Notes: a model not told the origin generated them from the letters alone. DNA of 64,000 nucleotides from VRUE01 sp963770315 (GCA_963770315.1 CAVYPC010000002.1:2418001-2482000); one strand, 5' to 3'. Counted from the stretch's first letter, positions 41,489-51,289 are shown. Program-made: numbers and translations.

Positions 41489-42223
41489 ATCGCGATCAAA
41501 GTTCCGCCCGTCGAGCTCGAGCACCTGCCGCGGGCGCCGCTGGCGCTGGCGATCGCGCAGGTTCGCTTTGCGGCCGTCTACGCGGTGGAGCAACCGGCGC
41601 TGGTGGCTGACTTCCAAACCGGCTTGAGCGAGCGATACGTTGCTCGTCAGCCGCTGCGCGAAGAGACTGGCGGCGAACAGGAGGCCCCCGGTCAGGAATC
41701 GGTCTGGCTCTTCGACGATCCCGAGCGGGACTGGACGGTCTCGCTGACCAGGACCAGCCTGGCGCTGGAGGCCGTCACCTATCTCGACTTCGACGATTTC
41801 GTCAGCGAGCTGAGGGCAATCCTCCGCCCCTTGCACGAGGTCTTCGCACCACGCCAGGAGGTGAGACTGGGAGTGCGTTATGTAAATCGGATCGAAGACG
41901 ACCGCCTCGGCAAGCGGGGGATCTCTTTCTTCATCAACGAGCAGCTGGCCGGGCCCGTAGGGAGGGACCTGGGCGGCGATCTGCTGAGCAGCGTCTGCGA
42001 GATGCGCTTCGGAGAGAGGAGCGGGCAGGTGACGATCCGCCACGGCCTGGTCGAACCGAGCACCTACCTGCTCGACTTCGATCACTTCAGCGAAGGGGAG
42101 CGAGAGTTCGCGCCGAAATCGATCGTCACGCGGGTCGAGCGCTTCCACTCGCTGATCGAGCGGCTCTTCGTCTGGTCGGTCAGCGAGCGCTACCTGAACG
42201 AGCTGAAAGGAGCCGACAGATGA
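41489..42223 (+). CDS. TIGR04255-family protein
   Basis: 244 residues if started at ATC 41489. The family start LPRAPLALAIAQVRFAAVYA lies upstream of the first conventional codon (GTG 41585), and GAGGAGG sits 8 nt before ATC, so a rare AUC start is likely. Family features: SLTRTSLALEAVTYLDFDDF, VRLGVRYVNRIED and a C-terminal FHSLIERLFVWSVSERY. TIGR04255 proteins are scattered across bacteria and have no known role. Coupled by 4 nt to the next gene, in an operon with an HTH protein and a RES-domain toxin. Confidence 0.78.
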   Translation: MAIKVPPVELEHLPRAPLALAIAQVRFAAVYAVEQPALVADFQTGLSERYVARQPLREETGGEQEAPGQESVWLFDDPERDWTVSLTRTSLALEAVTYLDFDDFVSELRAILRPLHEVFAPRQEVRLGVRYVNRIEDDRLGKRGISFFINEQLAGPVGRDLGGDLLSSVCEMRFGERSGQVTIRHGLVEPSTYLLDFDHFSEGEREFAPKSIVTRVERFHSLIERLFVWSVSERYLNELKGADR

Positions 42224-42834
42224 GCGACGTTCTGCTGAAGGGCACCGGTCGGCTCGGCTTGGAGAAGACCCTCGTCTCCTGGCGGGATTGGCTCGCCGAT
42301 CGCTCGACCGGCTGGGAGGTTCTGGGAACGATTTGGACGACGACCAAGATGAAGGTAACGGTCCCGAATCCCGGGGCGACGGTCGACGTGATCCCCGTAA
42401 TCGACGCCCACTGGCCCTTGGTGGGCGCACGCGCACCGAACGCGGAGGCAACCCTGGCGAGCCGCGCGGCCGCCCTGGCGGCAGAGACGCCCTACGCAGT
42501 CTCGCCGGTACCACCTGCGCCACAACTGACCGGCAACCTGGCCGAAGACGTGCATGCCATCTGCGGGCTCACCTGGGCAGAGATCGCAGAGGTCTTCAAG
42601 ATCAGCGAGCGTGCGGCCGCGGGATGGCGCACCCAGGGCGTGCCACTGCACCGCGCGCAGACAATGGAGGCGCTGCGGGCGATCGGCGCAGCCCTGGTCG
42701 GCGGCCTGGGCCCAGAGGGCGTCAGCGCCTGGCTGACGGCGGGTGACCCCTCCAGGTTGGAGCGCCTGCGCGATGGAGAGCAGGCCGCGATCGCCGAGGA
42801 AGCGCTCTCCTACCGCGACACCCCCGCCAGCTAG
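42220..42834 (+). CDS. HTH protein, probable antitoxin of the RES toxin
   Basis: 204 residues. The N-terminal half is unlike anything I know (TGWEVLGTIWTTTKMKVTVP). The C-terminal half has an HTH (ICGLTWAEIAEVFKISERA) and a following region (AIGAALVGGLGPEGVSAWL, RLRDGEQAAIAEEA) that matches the plan of Xre-MbcA-ParS antitoxins. Its position, 24 nt before a RES gene, supports that. Coupled to the TIGR04255 gene by ATGA. Confidence 0.7.
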   Translation: MSDVLLKGTGRLGLEKTLVSWRDWLADRSTGWEVLGTIWTTTKMKVTVPNPGATVDVIPVIDAHWPLVGARAPNAEATLASRAAALAAETPYAVSPVPPAPQLTGNLAEDVHAICGLTWAEIAEVFKISERAAAGWRTQGVPLHRAQTMEALRAIGAALVGGLGPEGVSAWLTAGDPSRLERLRDGEQAAIAEEALSYRDTPAS

Positions 42835-42858
42835 CGGCTCGGCAGGCTGGCCGCTCCG

Positions 42859-43524
42859 ATGGCGCTGGACCCAAAGCCGTTGCGCCAGATCCAATCCGAG
42901 CAGGGGAGCGAGACGGTGTTCTACCGTGCCGCCTACATCCCCGCAGGAGGCGAGCCGGACCCCCTCTTCGCCCTTCCCAACCATGGCCGCTGGCCGACGG
43001 AGTGGACCCTCTACACCGGCACCAGCGAGGCCGTGACCTGGGCCGAGTACTGCCGCAACCACGCCCGCGACGTCGCCCTCTCCGATGTGACCGGCGGGGT
43101 CGGGCTGAACCGCGACTCGTTGGAGGCCTTCGCGCCTCTGGAGGTATCGCGGGCACTGCCGCGGCGCTCGCTCTTCGCACTGAAGTTCGACTTCGAGGCA
43201 CTGGTGGACCTCACCACCACCTGGGCAGAGCTGTGCCTGGTGCAAGCGGGATTCGACGTCGACAGCTTCTACGCCGAAGAGGGGGATGGCTACGGCGACT
43301 GTCCGGAGCTGGCGTCCCTGGCGGAGGAATTGGGCTGGGAGGCGATGCTGGTCCCGTCGGCCGCCTGGCAGCGCCCCGACGGCTTCTGCGTGCCCGTCTT
43401 CACCGGTGGCCGCGCACGCCTCACCATGGCAACCCAGATCGCTGCCGCAGCCAGTCCAACCGTGGCGCTGGCGGCGGCGACCGCATATCCGGCGGGCGAG
43501 CGCCCGGCATGGCTGGGGAAGTAG
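42859..43524 (+). CDS. RES-domain toxin (NAD-phosphorylase-like)
   Basis: 221 residues. An early TVFYRAAYIPAGGEP gives the conserved Arg; NHGRWPTEWTLYTGTSEAVT has the GRW...Y pattern; WAEYCRNHA carries the conserved Glu. RES toxins such as MbcT and Res split or degrade NAD. The length and order fit the family, with a longer C-terminus (LASLAEELGWEAMLVPSAAW). Transcribed with an HTH protein and a TIGR04255 protein. Confidence 0.75.
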   Translation: MALDPKPLRQIQSEQGSETVFYRAAYIPAGGEPDPLFALPNHGRWPTEWTLYTGTSEAVTWAEYCRNHARDVALSDVTGGVGLNRDSLEAFAPLEVSRALPRRSLFALKFDFEALVDLTTTWAELCLVQAGFDVDSFYAEEGDGYGDCPELASLAEELGWEAMLVPSAAWQRPDGFCVPVFTGGRARLTMATQIAAAASPTVALAAATAYPAGERPAWLGK

Positions 43525-43541
43525 CGATAGAGGCCGTCTCG

Positions 43542-44051
43542 CTAGCTCCCGCCTCCTGAGCCCGCGCCTCGCTCGATCGCCTCGCTGTAGGTCCCGTGGC
43601 GGGTGCTCGAGGGAGGGCGGATGGCGATTCCGTAGGCCTCTTTCATCGCTGCCGCCAGGGCTCGCTTGAAGGTGCGTCCGTGCCAGGCATGGGGCTCGGC
43701 GGCGCGACCCACGTGCAGATGGACCAGCTCGTGGAGGAGCGTCTCCTGGATGTCGCCAGGGCGGACTCCCGGATAGGCGGTGACGGAGAGGCGGAACTCG
43801 GCGGGGACCGCGAAGCCGAGGCGATTGGGGCGCTTGCTGGCCCGCCGCACCTTGAGCTCGGGCTTCCGCGTCGCGAGCGGGCCGTCGGCGAAGACCGGCA
43901 GCGCCCGCAGCCGTTCGAGCTCCTGGTCCAACGCCACCCCCGCGACCAGGTAGTAGGAGCGGCTGCGCCGCGGGGCTGCCGCGGCGCGTCGCGGCGGGGC
44001 CGGTGCTCTTTGGCGGCTCTTCGTCGCCCGTCTGAGGAACTTGGTCACCAT
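43542..44051 (-). CDS. SprT-like zinc metallopeptidase
   Basis: 169 residues. LLHELVHLHVG gives the HExxH-type zinc motif, here H-E-L-V-H, followed by EPHAWHGRTFKRA with the third ligand region. The N-terminus is basic and Pro/Ala-rich. SprT-like proteins of this type are small cytoplasmic proteins of unclear target. It ends close to the convergent RES gene and begins head to head with an Xre gene. Confidence 0.8.
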   Translation of the reverse strand: MVTKFLRRATKSRQRAPAPPRRAAAAPRRSRSYYLVAGVALDQELERLRALPVFADGPLATRKPELKVRRASKRPNRLGFAVPAEFRLSVTAYPGVRPGDIQETLLHELVHLHVGRAAEPHAWHGRTFKRALAAAMKEAYGIAIRPPSSTRHGTYSEAIERGAGSGGGS

Positions 44052-44118
44052 CGAGAACCGGAGTCTTCAGTCAGCCGCGGACATTTTGGGGCGATATCTG
44101 ATGAGGTATCGTAGGGGT

Positions 44119-44433
44119 GTGGAATCCCCCAATGCGCTCGTGCGCAAGCTGCGCCTCAGCGCAGGCCTCTCGCAGCGGGCCCTCGCCCGACGGGCTGGCA
44201 CCTCGCAGCCGGCCGTCGCTCGCTACGAGCGCGGCGGCGCGACGCCCTCCTGGGAGACGCTCCAGCGGCTCGCGGTGGCATGTGGGCGGCAGGTGAGGAT
44301 CAGCGCCGAGGCGGTGTCAGATCCACACGATGTCGAGCTGGCCGGGTTGCTCCTCCGGCTCACGCCCGAGGAGCGCCTCCGGGCGCTGCGGCGCTACGCC
44401 CACCTGCACGAGCTCGCGCAGGGACAGAGATGA
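44119..44433 (+). CDS. Xre-family regulator (antitoxin-like)
   Basis: 104 residues from GTG 44119 (ATG 44101 is an alternative). Classic HTH_3: VRKLRLSAGLSQRALARRAG, then TSQPAVARYERGGATPSWET. The tail (LLLRLTPEERLRALRRYAHL) is helical. It overlaps the nucleotidyltransferase gene by 4 nt, so the two form a unit similar to two-gene antitoxin-nucleotidyltransferase modules. Confidence 0.8.
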   Translation: MESPNALVRKLRLSAGLSQRALARRAGTSQPAVARYERGGATPSWETLQRLAVACGRQVRISAEAVSDPHDVELAGLLLRLTPEERLRALRRYAHLHELAQGQR

Positions 44434-44924
44434 CCGAGCTCGACCCCGAGAGACTTCTCCGCTCCCTCGTCGACCACGGAGTCGAGTTCTGCGTGATCGG
44501 GGCGGTGGCGGCGTGGCTTCAGGGCAACCCGACGGTCACCCTCGATCTGGATGTGATGCCCCGGCGGGAGCTCGACAACGCCGAACGCCTTGCCGCGGCC
44601 CTCAACGCCCTGGGCGCCCGCTCGCAGGGCGATGACACTGGGGGCGAACTGGAGGGCGCCGACTTCCTCGGCTGGCAATCCCAGCGCTTCGAGACCGAGG
44701 CCGGACCGCTGGACGTCGTTCCCCACGCCACCGCGATCGGCGGCTTCGAGGACGTCGCGACGGTCGAGCTGGTGCTCGGCGAGATATCCGTTCGCGTGCT
44801 CGCGATCGACGAGATCATCGCCTCCAAGGAGGAGCTCGGCCGGCCCAAGGACACGGCCGCCCTCCCCGCCCTCTACGCCACCCGCGAGGCGCTTCGCCGG
44901 AAGAGACGCGAGTCCGGAGCCTGA
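44430..44924 (+). CDS. Nucleotidyltransferase-fold protein (toxin-like)
   Basis: 164 residues. RSLVDHGVEFCVIGAVAAWL and TVTLDLDVMPRREL have the G-[AS]-x-A and D-x-D motifs of minimal nucleotidyltransferases (MNT/AbiEii-like). PLDVVPHATAIGGFED and IIASKEELGRPKDTAALP follow as usual. With the Xre partner upstream it may be a toxin that adds nucleotides to RNA or protein; this is inference from family context. Confidence 0.78.
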   Translation: MTELDPERLLRSLVDHGVEFCVIGAVAAWLQGNPTVTLDLDVMPRRELDNAERLAAALNALGARSQGDDTGGELEGADFLGWQSQRFETEAGPLDVVPHATAIGGFEDVATVELVLGEISVRVLAIDEIIASKEELGRPKDTAALPALYATREALRRKRRESGA

Positions 44925-44929
44925 GGCAG

Positions 44930-45379
44930 CTACCTCAGGCTGGAGAGGGCCCCGCGATCCAGTGCGCGTCGACTCCGAGGTGGTCGCCGAGGCGCTCGAA
45001 GATGCTGGTCGAAGTGCAGGATGCCGATGCCCGCATCCTGCGCGGCGGCGGCCACCGCCAGATCGGCGAGGGGAAAGCGATGGGCGCCGTGGGAGCCGGC
45101 GCCAGCCAGCTCGCGCATCGTCGCCAGGGCCCCGCGCTGCACGCCGCGGTCCAGCGGAATCTCACGCAGGCCCTCCAGCGTGCGCTCGACGGCGGCGATT
45201 CCTTCGGGGCCCCTGGCGTCGACCATCAGCTCATAGCGCACCGGCCAGCACCAGCAGACATCGCCGCGCTCGACGGCGCTCAACAGCAATCCGCGTGCCC
45301 TCGGGTCCCGGCGAGCCTGCATCCAGGCGGAGGTGTCGGCCAGCACCGGGCCAGTTCCGTCCCAGAGCCGAACGGGCAT
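44930..45379 (-). CDS. vapC: VapC-like PIN-domain toxin with frameshifted C-terminus
   Basis: 149 residues as read. GPVLADTSAWMQARRDP gives the first Asp; VRYELMVDAR the conserved Glu; HRFPLADLAVAAAAQ and ILHFDQHL the remaining acidic residues of the PIN RNase site. After FDQH the frame gives a basic non-PIN tail (RAPRRPPRSRRALDRG). In the neighbouring frame the expected end is intact (IFERLGDHLGVDAHWIAG), so a one-base insertion or deletion near 45005 changed the last 25 residues. All catalytic acids precede the break. It overlaps vapB by 1 nt. Confidence 0.75.
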   Translation of the reverse strand: MPVRLWDGTGPVLADTSAWMQARRDPRARGLLLSAVERGDVCWCWPVRYELMVDARGPEGIAAVERTLEGLREIPLDRGVQRGALATMRELAGAGSHGAHRFPLADLAVAAAAQDAGIGILHFDQHLRAPRRPPRSRRALDRGALSSLR

Positions 45380-45642
45380 CAGCCCGCCGGCGGCGCGTTC
45401 AGGCGATCGACGGTGGCGAGGTCGAGATCGAACTGCTCGCCGTCCATCGCCTCGAACAGCGCCTCGGTGGCGACCCGGCGATTGCGGCCGGCCTCCAGCT
45501 CGGCCCCCGCCCCCTCGACGGCGAGGCGGTGCACGAGCGTCGCGTCGGCCTCGCGGGTGCCGGTGGCTGCGCGCACGCGCGCCAGCGCCTCCCCCAGCTC
45601 GGGGTCGGCGGTGACGGCGATTCGGGGGTGCTTGGAAGGCAT
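45379..45642 (-). CDS. vapB: VapB-like antitoxin
   Basis: 87 residues, just upstream of and overlapping vapC by 1 nt. RIAVTADPELGEALARVRAA suggests a ribbon-helix-helix DNA-binding start; the C-terminal part (VDRLNAPPAG) would wrap the toxin. Identification rests mainly on the position before a PIN gene. Confidence 0.65.
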   Translation of the reverse strand: MPSKHPRIAVTADPELGEALARVRAATGTREADATLVHRLAVEGAGAELEAGRNRRVATEALFEAMDGEQFDLDLATVDRLNAPPAG

Positions 45643-45786
45643 GGAAGCACAGTGTAACTCCTCGGGGTTACTCCACTAGGACGGACGGCTTCAACAAGCT
45701 GAGAAGCCCCGATGTCGAGAACTCGGGCGCGGCTCCGACACACTGGTGAACGCGCCAGACGGGCGCGACGGAAAAGGAGGCAAAGG

Positions 45787-46179
45787 ATGAAGTTCATGCT
45801 GCTGCAGGACTACGGAGGCGTCCCTGAGGGCGTGCCGCCGATGAGCGAGTGGGCGCCCGAGGAGATCGAGGCCCACATCACCTACCAGAAGGACCTCAAC
45901 GCGGAGCTTCGGGAGCGGGGCGAGCTGGTCGAGGCGCAGGCCCTGACGACGCCGGAGCTGGCGAAGTTCGTCGTCTCCGACGGAGGCGCGCCCGTCGTCA
46001 CCGACGGCCCCTTCCCGGAGTCCAAGGAGCTGCTCGCCGGCTATCGCATGATCGACGTCGAGTCGGCCGAGCGGGCGATCGAGATCGCCGCCAGGGGCTC
46101 GGCGGCGCCCGGCCCCGGGGGCGTGCCGATCAAGCAGTCGATCGAGGTCCGCGAGGTGATGGGCCCGATCGAGCACTGA
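45787..46179 (+). CDS. DGPF/YCII-domain protein, ECF-sigma partner
   Basis: 130 residues with an AGGAGG site upstream. MKFMLLQDYGG starts the YCII fold and VVTDGPFPESKELLAGYRMI contains the DGPF signature. Such proteins are regularly encoded beside ECF42-type sigma factors, as here (2 nt gap). Role in the circuit is unknown. Confidence 0.88.
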   Translation: MKFMLLQDYGGVPEGVPPMSEWAPEEIEAHITYQKDLNAELRERGELVEAQALTTPELAKFVVSDGGAPVVTDGPFPESKELLAGYRMIDVESAERAIEIAARGSAAPGPGGVPIKQSIEVREVMGPIEH

Positions 46180-46181
46180 GC

Positions 46182-47425
<1,244 letters not shown>

Positions 47426-47445
47426 CACCGCATCGGGAGGAAGCT

Positions 47446-49137
47446 TCAGAGGCAGGCGCCGATCAGGGCAAACGTCGCCCAGTGGCGCACCGGCCAGGTC
47501 GGGGCCAGGCGGCGCTCGGCCGCGCTCAAGGCGCCTGCCGGACCGCGTTCGAGGAGAGCCGCGGAGAAGGGGACGGTCAGCTGGCGCGCGGCCCGGTCGT
47601 CAATAGGCCAGATCGTGGCGAGGACGTTGCGCGCGCCGGCGACAAGCAGAGCGCGAAGCAACCCGTACGGCTCGTCCCCCGGCCCGAACCGGTAGAGCCC
47701 GCCGTTGCAGACGCTGAGGGTGGCAACCCAGGCGGAGGAGAGGTCCATCGAGCGCAGCTCGCGGGCGTGCACGACACCATCGTGCTCTGCCGTCTGGGCC
47801 AGCAGCAGCGAGTGCGTGTCCATCGCGGTCTGGCTCGGAAAGGCGGCGTGCGTGGAGATGTGGACTATCGACTTGCCGGTGACCTCGCGAGCGAGCGTCG
47901 CCTCGCTCGCGCCCTCGCAGCAAAAGACCTTGGCCTCGAGTCCGGCTTCCTCGAAGCGGCTGCCGATCTCCTTGACCTCCTCCCTCGCCCCCTTCAACCG
48001 TTCCATGTGACCGGCATACTCGAGGGGAGGGTCACCGAGGCCCAGGAATGCGGTGGGAGAGAGCTCGGCCCGACCACGCAGCTCGGCGAGGACGCTGGCG
48101 CTGGGGGCGATGCCGAGCTCGGTGCGCTCGGCGAGCCGGCGTCCGCCGGAGTCGATCAGCGCCGGCCACGGCAGTGGGTGGAGCACGCGGTGGGGAACGA
48201 CGATCAACCGTCGGCAATCCTCCACGACGAGCCCGGCATCGGCGAGCGGCGCAATCAACACCTCGTCGAGGAGGGCGAGGCCCTCGTCCGCGGCCTCGGT
48301 GTGCCCGTCGATGAGCGCTTGGCGAAGTCCGACCACGAGGTTGCCCAGCGGGCTGACGTCTTTGGAGGGCCTTCGGTCGATCGCGATCCGGCCGATGAAC
48401 TCCCCGCCGGCAATCCGATCGAGTGGGATCTCGACCAACTGACACGACCCCGGGGTGACGATCAGGGCCCAGAGCTCGATCGCGGGGTGAGACGAGTGGT
48501 ACGGGATGAAGAACTCCAGCAGCGCCTCCCCCTGGCGCAGGCTCGATTGGACCTCCGCCGCGGTCGCGACCCGGCGGGCATCGACGAAGCCGGCGCCGTG
48601 CTCAGCATGGATGCGCTCGACCGCTTCGACCTTGTCGCGCGTCATCCCGATCCAACGCGAGCCGATCGAGAGCTGGCTGATCAGCTGCATCTCCGCGGCC
48701 AGCTCGTCTTCGTCGGCGGGATCGGGAGCGAAGCCCAACAGGTCGGCTTCCAGCCGCGCGGCCTCGACTGCCGCCGCCGCGGGCAGCGGGGCCAACGGCA
48801 GGCACATCTCGTCGAGCAGGGTGCGAGCGCGCAGGCTCTCGATCAGCGAGAGGGCCTCGGCGGGGTCTTCGATCTCCCGCAGGGCCCTCGGCGCAACCGT
48901 TTCCAGTTCAAGCTCGACCACCTGCCCGGCCCAGAGCCGCCCACCACGCGACCGGTAGGAGGCGCGCAGGAGGTCCAGGCGGTCCGAGACCGTGCGCCAG
49001 ATCGAGCTGGCGCTTTCCTCTCCCCCCTGCGCAGCCCGCAAGGCACCGAGAGCTACCGTCGCCGAGAACCAAGCCTCGACGTCGCCCGCGGCTTCAGCGC
49101 TCTCAACCGCGTGAACCAGCCGGTCATCGCCGGGCAT
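47446..49137 (-). CDS. CHAT-domain protease (caspase-like), with TPR-like partner
   Basis: 563 residues. The N-terminal 270 are helical (LSLIESLRARTLLDEMCLPL). CHAT domain, about 280-560: the catalytic His lies in SIVHISTHAAFPSQ (about residue 426) and the Cys in VATLSVCNGGLYRFG (about 475). DEPYGLLRALLVAGARNVLA and TIWPIDDRAARQL are typical. CHAT proteases are caspase relatives often triggered in bacterial immunity (for example Craspase). It overlaps the preceding gene by 1 nt and is divergent from a metallophosphoesterase-CHAT pair. Confidence 0.85.
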   Translation of the reverse strand: MPGDDRLVHAVESAEAAGDVEAWFSATVALGALRAAQGGEESASSIWRTVSDRLDLLRASYRSRGGRLWAGQVVELELETVAPRALREIEDPAEALSLIESLRARTLLDEMCLPLAPLPAAAAVEAARLEADLLGFAPDPADEDELAAEMQLISQLSIGSRWIGMTRDKVEAVERIHAEHGAGFVDARRVATAAEVQSSLRQGEALLEFFIPYHSSHPAIELWALIVTPGSCQLVEIPLDRIAGGEFIGRIAIDRRPSKDVSPLGNLVVGLRQALIDGHTEAADEGLALLDEVLIAPLADAGLVVEDCRRLIVVPHRVLHPLPWPALIDSGGRRLAERTELGIAPSASVLAELRGRAELSPTAFLGLGDPPLEYAGHMERLKGAREEVKEIGSRFEEAGLEAKVFCCEGASEATLAREVTGKSIVHISTHAAFPSQTAMDTHSLLLAQTAEHDGVVHARELRSMDLSSAWVATLSVCNGGLYRFGPGDEPYGLLRALLVAGARNVLATIWPIDDRAARQLTVPFSAALLERGPAGALSAAERRLAPTWPVRHWATFALIGACL

Positions 49138-49838
49138 CAAGCGAAGTCGGCGGTGAGCGCGGTGAGCTGCCCGGCGATCTGCGCGTTGATCTTCGCATCG
49201 GGATCGAAGACGAAGTCGACCGGCACCCTCGCTTCGACCCAGCTCGCCAGCTCGCGCAGCGACCGCTTCAGCTGCTCGTCGTCCTCGATCGCGGCCGCCG
49301 TCATCGCCTCCGCGCCCACCACGGCGATCAGGTAGACCAGGCGCGGGTACCAAACCTCGTCGGGATCGGCGGGCGCGCGGCCGCGGGCCACGGCGACGTC
49401 GGCGAGCACCGTCCGCCGCCACTCGTCGGGCTCCCCGGTGCCTTCGCCCGCATGGAAACCCGCCTCGGCGGCGAGCACCGCCGCCTTGAAGGCCAGCTCG
49501 GCGGAACCGATCTCATCCGCTTTCTCGATCGCGTCGAGCATCGCCCTGCGTACGGATAGGTAGTTCTCGCTGGTGTCGAGGCCCACATAGAGAACTTCGT
49601 TGACCGTGATCAGCCATTTGAGCGCGTTCGGCCTGTCTCCCAGCCAGAGGTGCAGATCGGTGGCCGCACGCGCTCCGAGCAAGGCCTTTTCGCCGTCCCT
49701 GTTCAGTAGCCCCTCCTCGGCGAACGCCCCCGCGGAGGTGGCCAGCTCCGGGGTGATCTCGCCTTCGCGTTGGTTGAGCAGCTGCACCAGCTCAGCCGGT
49801 CCGCGTTCCAACGCTGCCAGCACCTCTTCGAGTTCCAT
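49137..49838 (-). CDS. Helical-repeat-like protein, partner of the CHAT protease
   Basis: 233 residues, predicted almost all helical: LEEVLAALERGPAELVQLLN, KALLGARAATDLHLWLGD, RRAMLDAIEKADEIGSAELA. This looks like a degenerate tetratricopeptide array, and in other CHAT proteins such repeats are fused to the protease; here the stop-start overlap (TGATG) splits them. The ATG at 49836-49838 is preferred over an upstream in-frame start that would add 18 residues. No enzymatic motif. It may sense the trigger for the protease. Confidence 0.65.
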   Translation of the reverse strand: MELEEVLAALERGPAELVQLLNQREGEITPELATSAGAFAEEGLLNRDGEKALLGARAATDLHLWLGDRPNALKWLITVNEVLYVGLDTSENYLSVRRAMLDAIEKADEIGSAELAFKAAVLAAEAGFHAGEGTGEPDEWRRTVLADVAVARGRAPADPDEVWYPRLVYLIAVVGAEAMTAAAIEDDEQLKRSLRELASWVEARVPVDFVFDPDAKINAQIAGQLTALTADFA

Positions 49839-49911
49839 CTCACCAACACCTCTGCTTTTGTGGGAGTCTTGGAGTGAGAGTGAGTCTCGCACAGGAACGG
49901 GAGGTCATCAG

Positions 49912-51288
49912 GTGATCGCGCAGGTGATGAACCAGGGGTTCGTCGAATCGGTGAGGAAACTGGTCATGGCGGACCTGCGAGAGGCTGCCAGCAGCGACGG
50001 GCGCCGGGGCGGCGCGCCCCATCCTGCCGACGGTGTCAAAAAGGACACGTTCGCCAACGCCCTTGCCGCACTCGAGGAGGCCTCCTCGCCCCCCGAGTCG
50101 CCGGAGCGGCGGGGCGAGGGTGATATCGACGACTACGCGTACGTACCGCGGGACGCCACCCTCAACCTGCTGCAGTCCGCGATCGAGCGGTGGTTCGAGG
50201 AGCAGAACCCCGAGGCGATCTCAAGCGAGCCGCCTCCCGACGATCGCCGCGGTGGTGGTGAGGAGGTGGTGCTGGCCGACCAGCACCTACCCGCCATGCC
50301 GCCGGAGACCGACCGGGGCCGGCGCTGGTTCGGAGCCTTCGAGACGTCGAGCCCCAAGCTCTTCTCCGACCCCCGCTGGATCAGCTCCGTCTTCGCGATG
50401 GGAATGCGAGAAGCGGTGTACGGTCGCCATCCGTTCGTCAAGGAGCCGGTGTCCTGTGAAATCCCGGACGCCGCGCGGCTGGTGATCGTCGCCGACTGGG
50501 CGAGCGGGATTCCGCGGGCGCTCAAGGTGCGCGACCAGATCGTCCATGTGCTCGAGGAGAGTGGGCCCGAGCGTCACGTCGTCCATCTCGGCGACGTCTA
50601 CTACTCGGGCTGGCCGCACGAGTACGAGAAGCGGATGCTGGCGCCATGGCCGGTCAAACCGAGCGATGCGAACGCGATCCGCTCCTGGAACCTGAACGGG
50701 AACCACGACATGTACTGCGGTGGTGACGGTTACTTCAAGACGGGGTTGGGCGACCCGCGCTTCGCGGCCCAGGGCGGCTGCAGTTACTTTCGTCTCCACA
50801 ACTCGCACTGGGACATCGTCGGGCTCGATACCGCACACGAGGAGGCCGGGCTGAAAGACCCCCAGGGCGAATGGCTCGGTGAGATGGACCGTGAGCGCAA
50901 GTTGATGCTGCTGAGCCACCACCAACTCTTCAGCGCCTACCAGGACGGCATGCCGGACCTGCGCAGCAAGCTGGTCCCGCTGCTGCGCGAGCGCGAAGTC
51001 GACGCCTGGTTCTGGGGTCACGAGCATCGCTGCATCCGCTACAAGCCGCACGAGCGGATCCGGTACAGCTGCTGCATCGGCAACGGCGGCATACCCGAGT
51101 ACATGCCACGCGAGCCCGGCGACCCGGTGGCGGAGCCGGGTGAGTGGGAGTTCCGCAAACGCAAGAAGAAGCTCGGGCAACCCTGGGGTGCGTTCGCCTT
51201 CGCGGTCCTCGACTTCAACTGCGAGGAGGTCACGGCCCGCTACGTCGACGAGGACGGCGAGACCTTCTGCACGGAGCGGGTGGCCTGA
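49912..51288 (+). CDS. Calcineurin-like metallophosphoesterase paired with a CHAT protein
   Basis: 458 residues from GTG 49912 (GGAGG 7 nt upstream). A 180-residue N-terminal region has no known motif. The phosphoesterase core follows: IVADWASG (first Asp, about 194), HLGDVYYSG (about 226), NLNGNHDMYCGG (about 262), LMLLSHHQLFS (about 335) and FWGHEHRCI (about 369), all in the expected order and spacing. It hydrolyses a phosphoester such as a nucleotide or nucleic acid. The next gene, encoding a CHAT protease, starts one base after its stop, so the two products probably act together. Confidence 0.82.
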   Translation: MIAQVMNQGFVESVRKLVMADLREAASSDGRRGGAPHPADGVKKDTFANALAALEEASSPPESPERRGEGDIDDYAYVPRDATLNLLQSAIERWFEEQNPEAISSEPPPDDRRGGGEEVVLADQHLPAMPPETDRGRRWFGAFETSSPKLFSDPRWISSVFAMGMREAVYGRHPFVKEPVSCEIPDAARLVIVADWASGIPRALKVRDQIVHVLEESGPERHVVHLGDVYYSGWPHEYEKRMLAPWPVKPSDANAIRSWNLNGNHDMYCGGDGYFKTGLGDPRFAAQGGCSYFRLHNSHWDIVGLDTAHEEAGLKDPQGEWLGEMDRERKLMLLSHHQLFSAYQDGMPDLRSKLVPLLREREVDAWFWGHEHRCIRYKPHERIRYSCCIGNGGIPEYMPREPGDPVAEPGEWEFRKRKKKLGQPWGAFAFAVLDFNCEEVTARYVDEDGETFCTERVA

Positions 51289-51289
51289 G

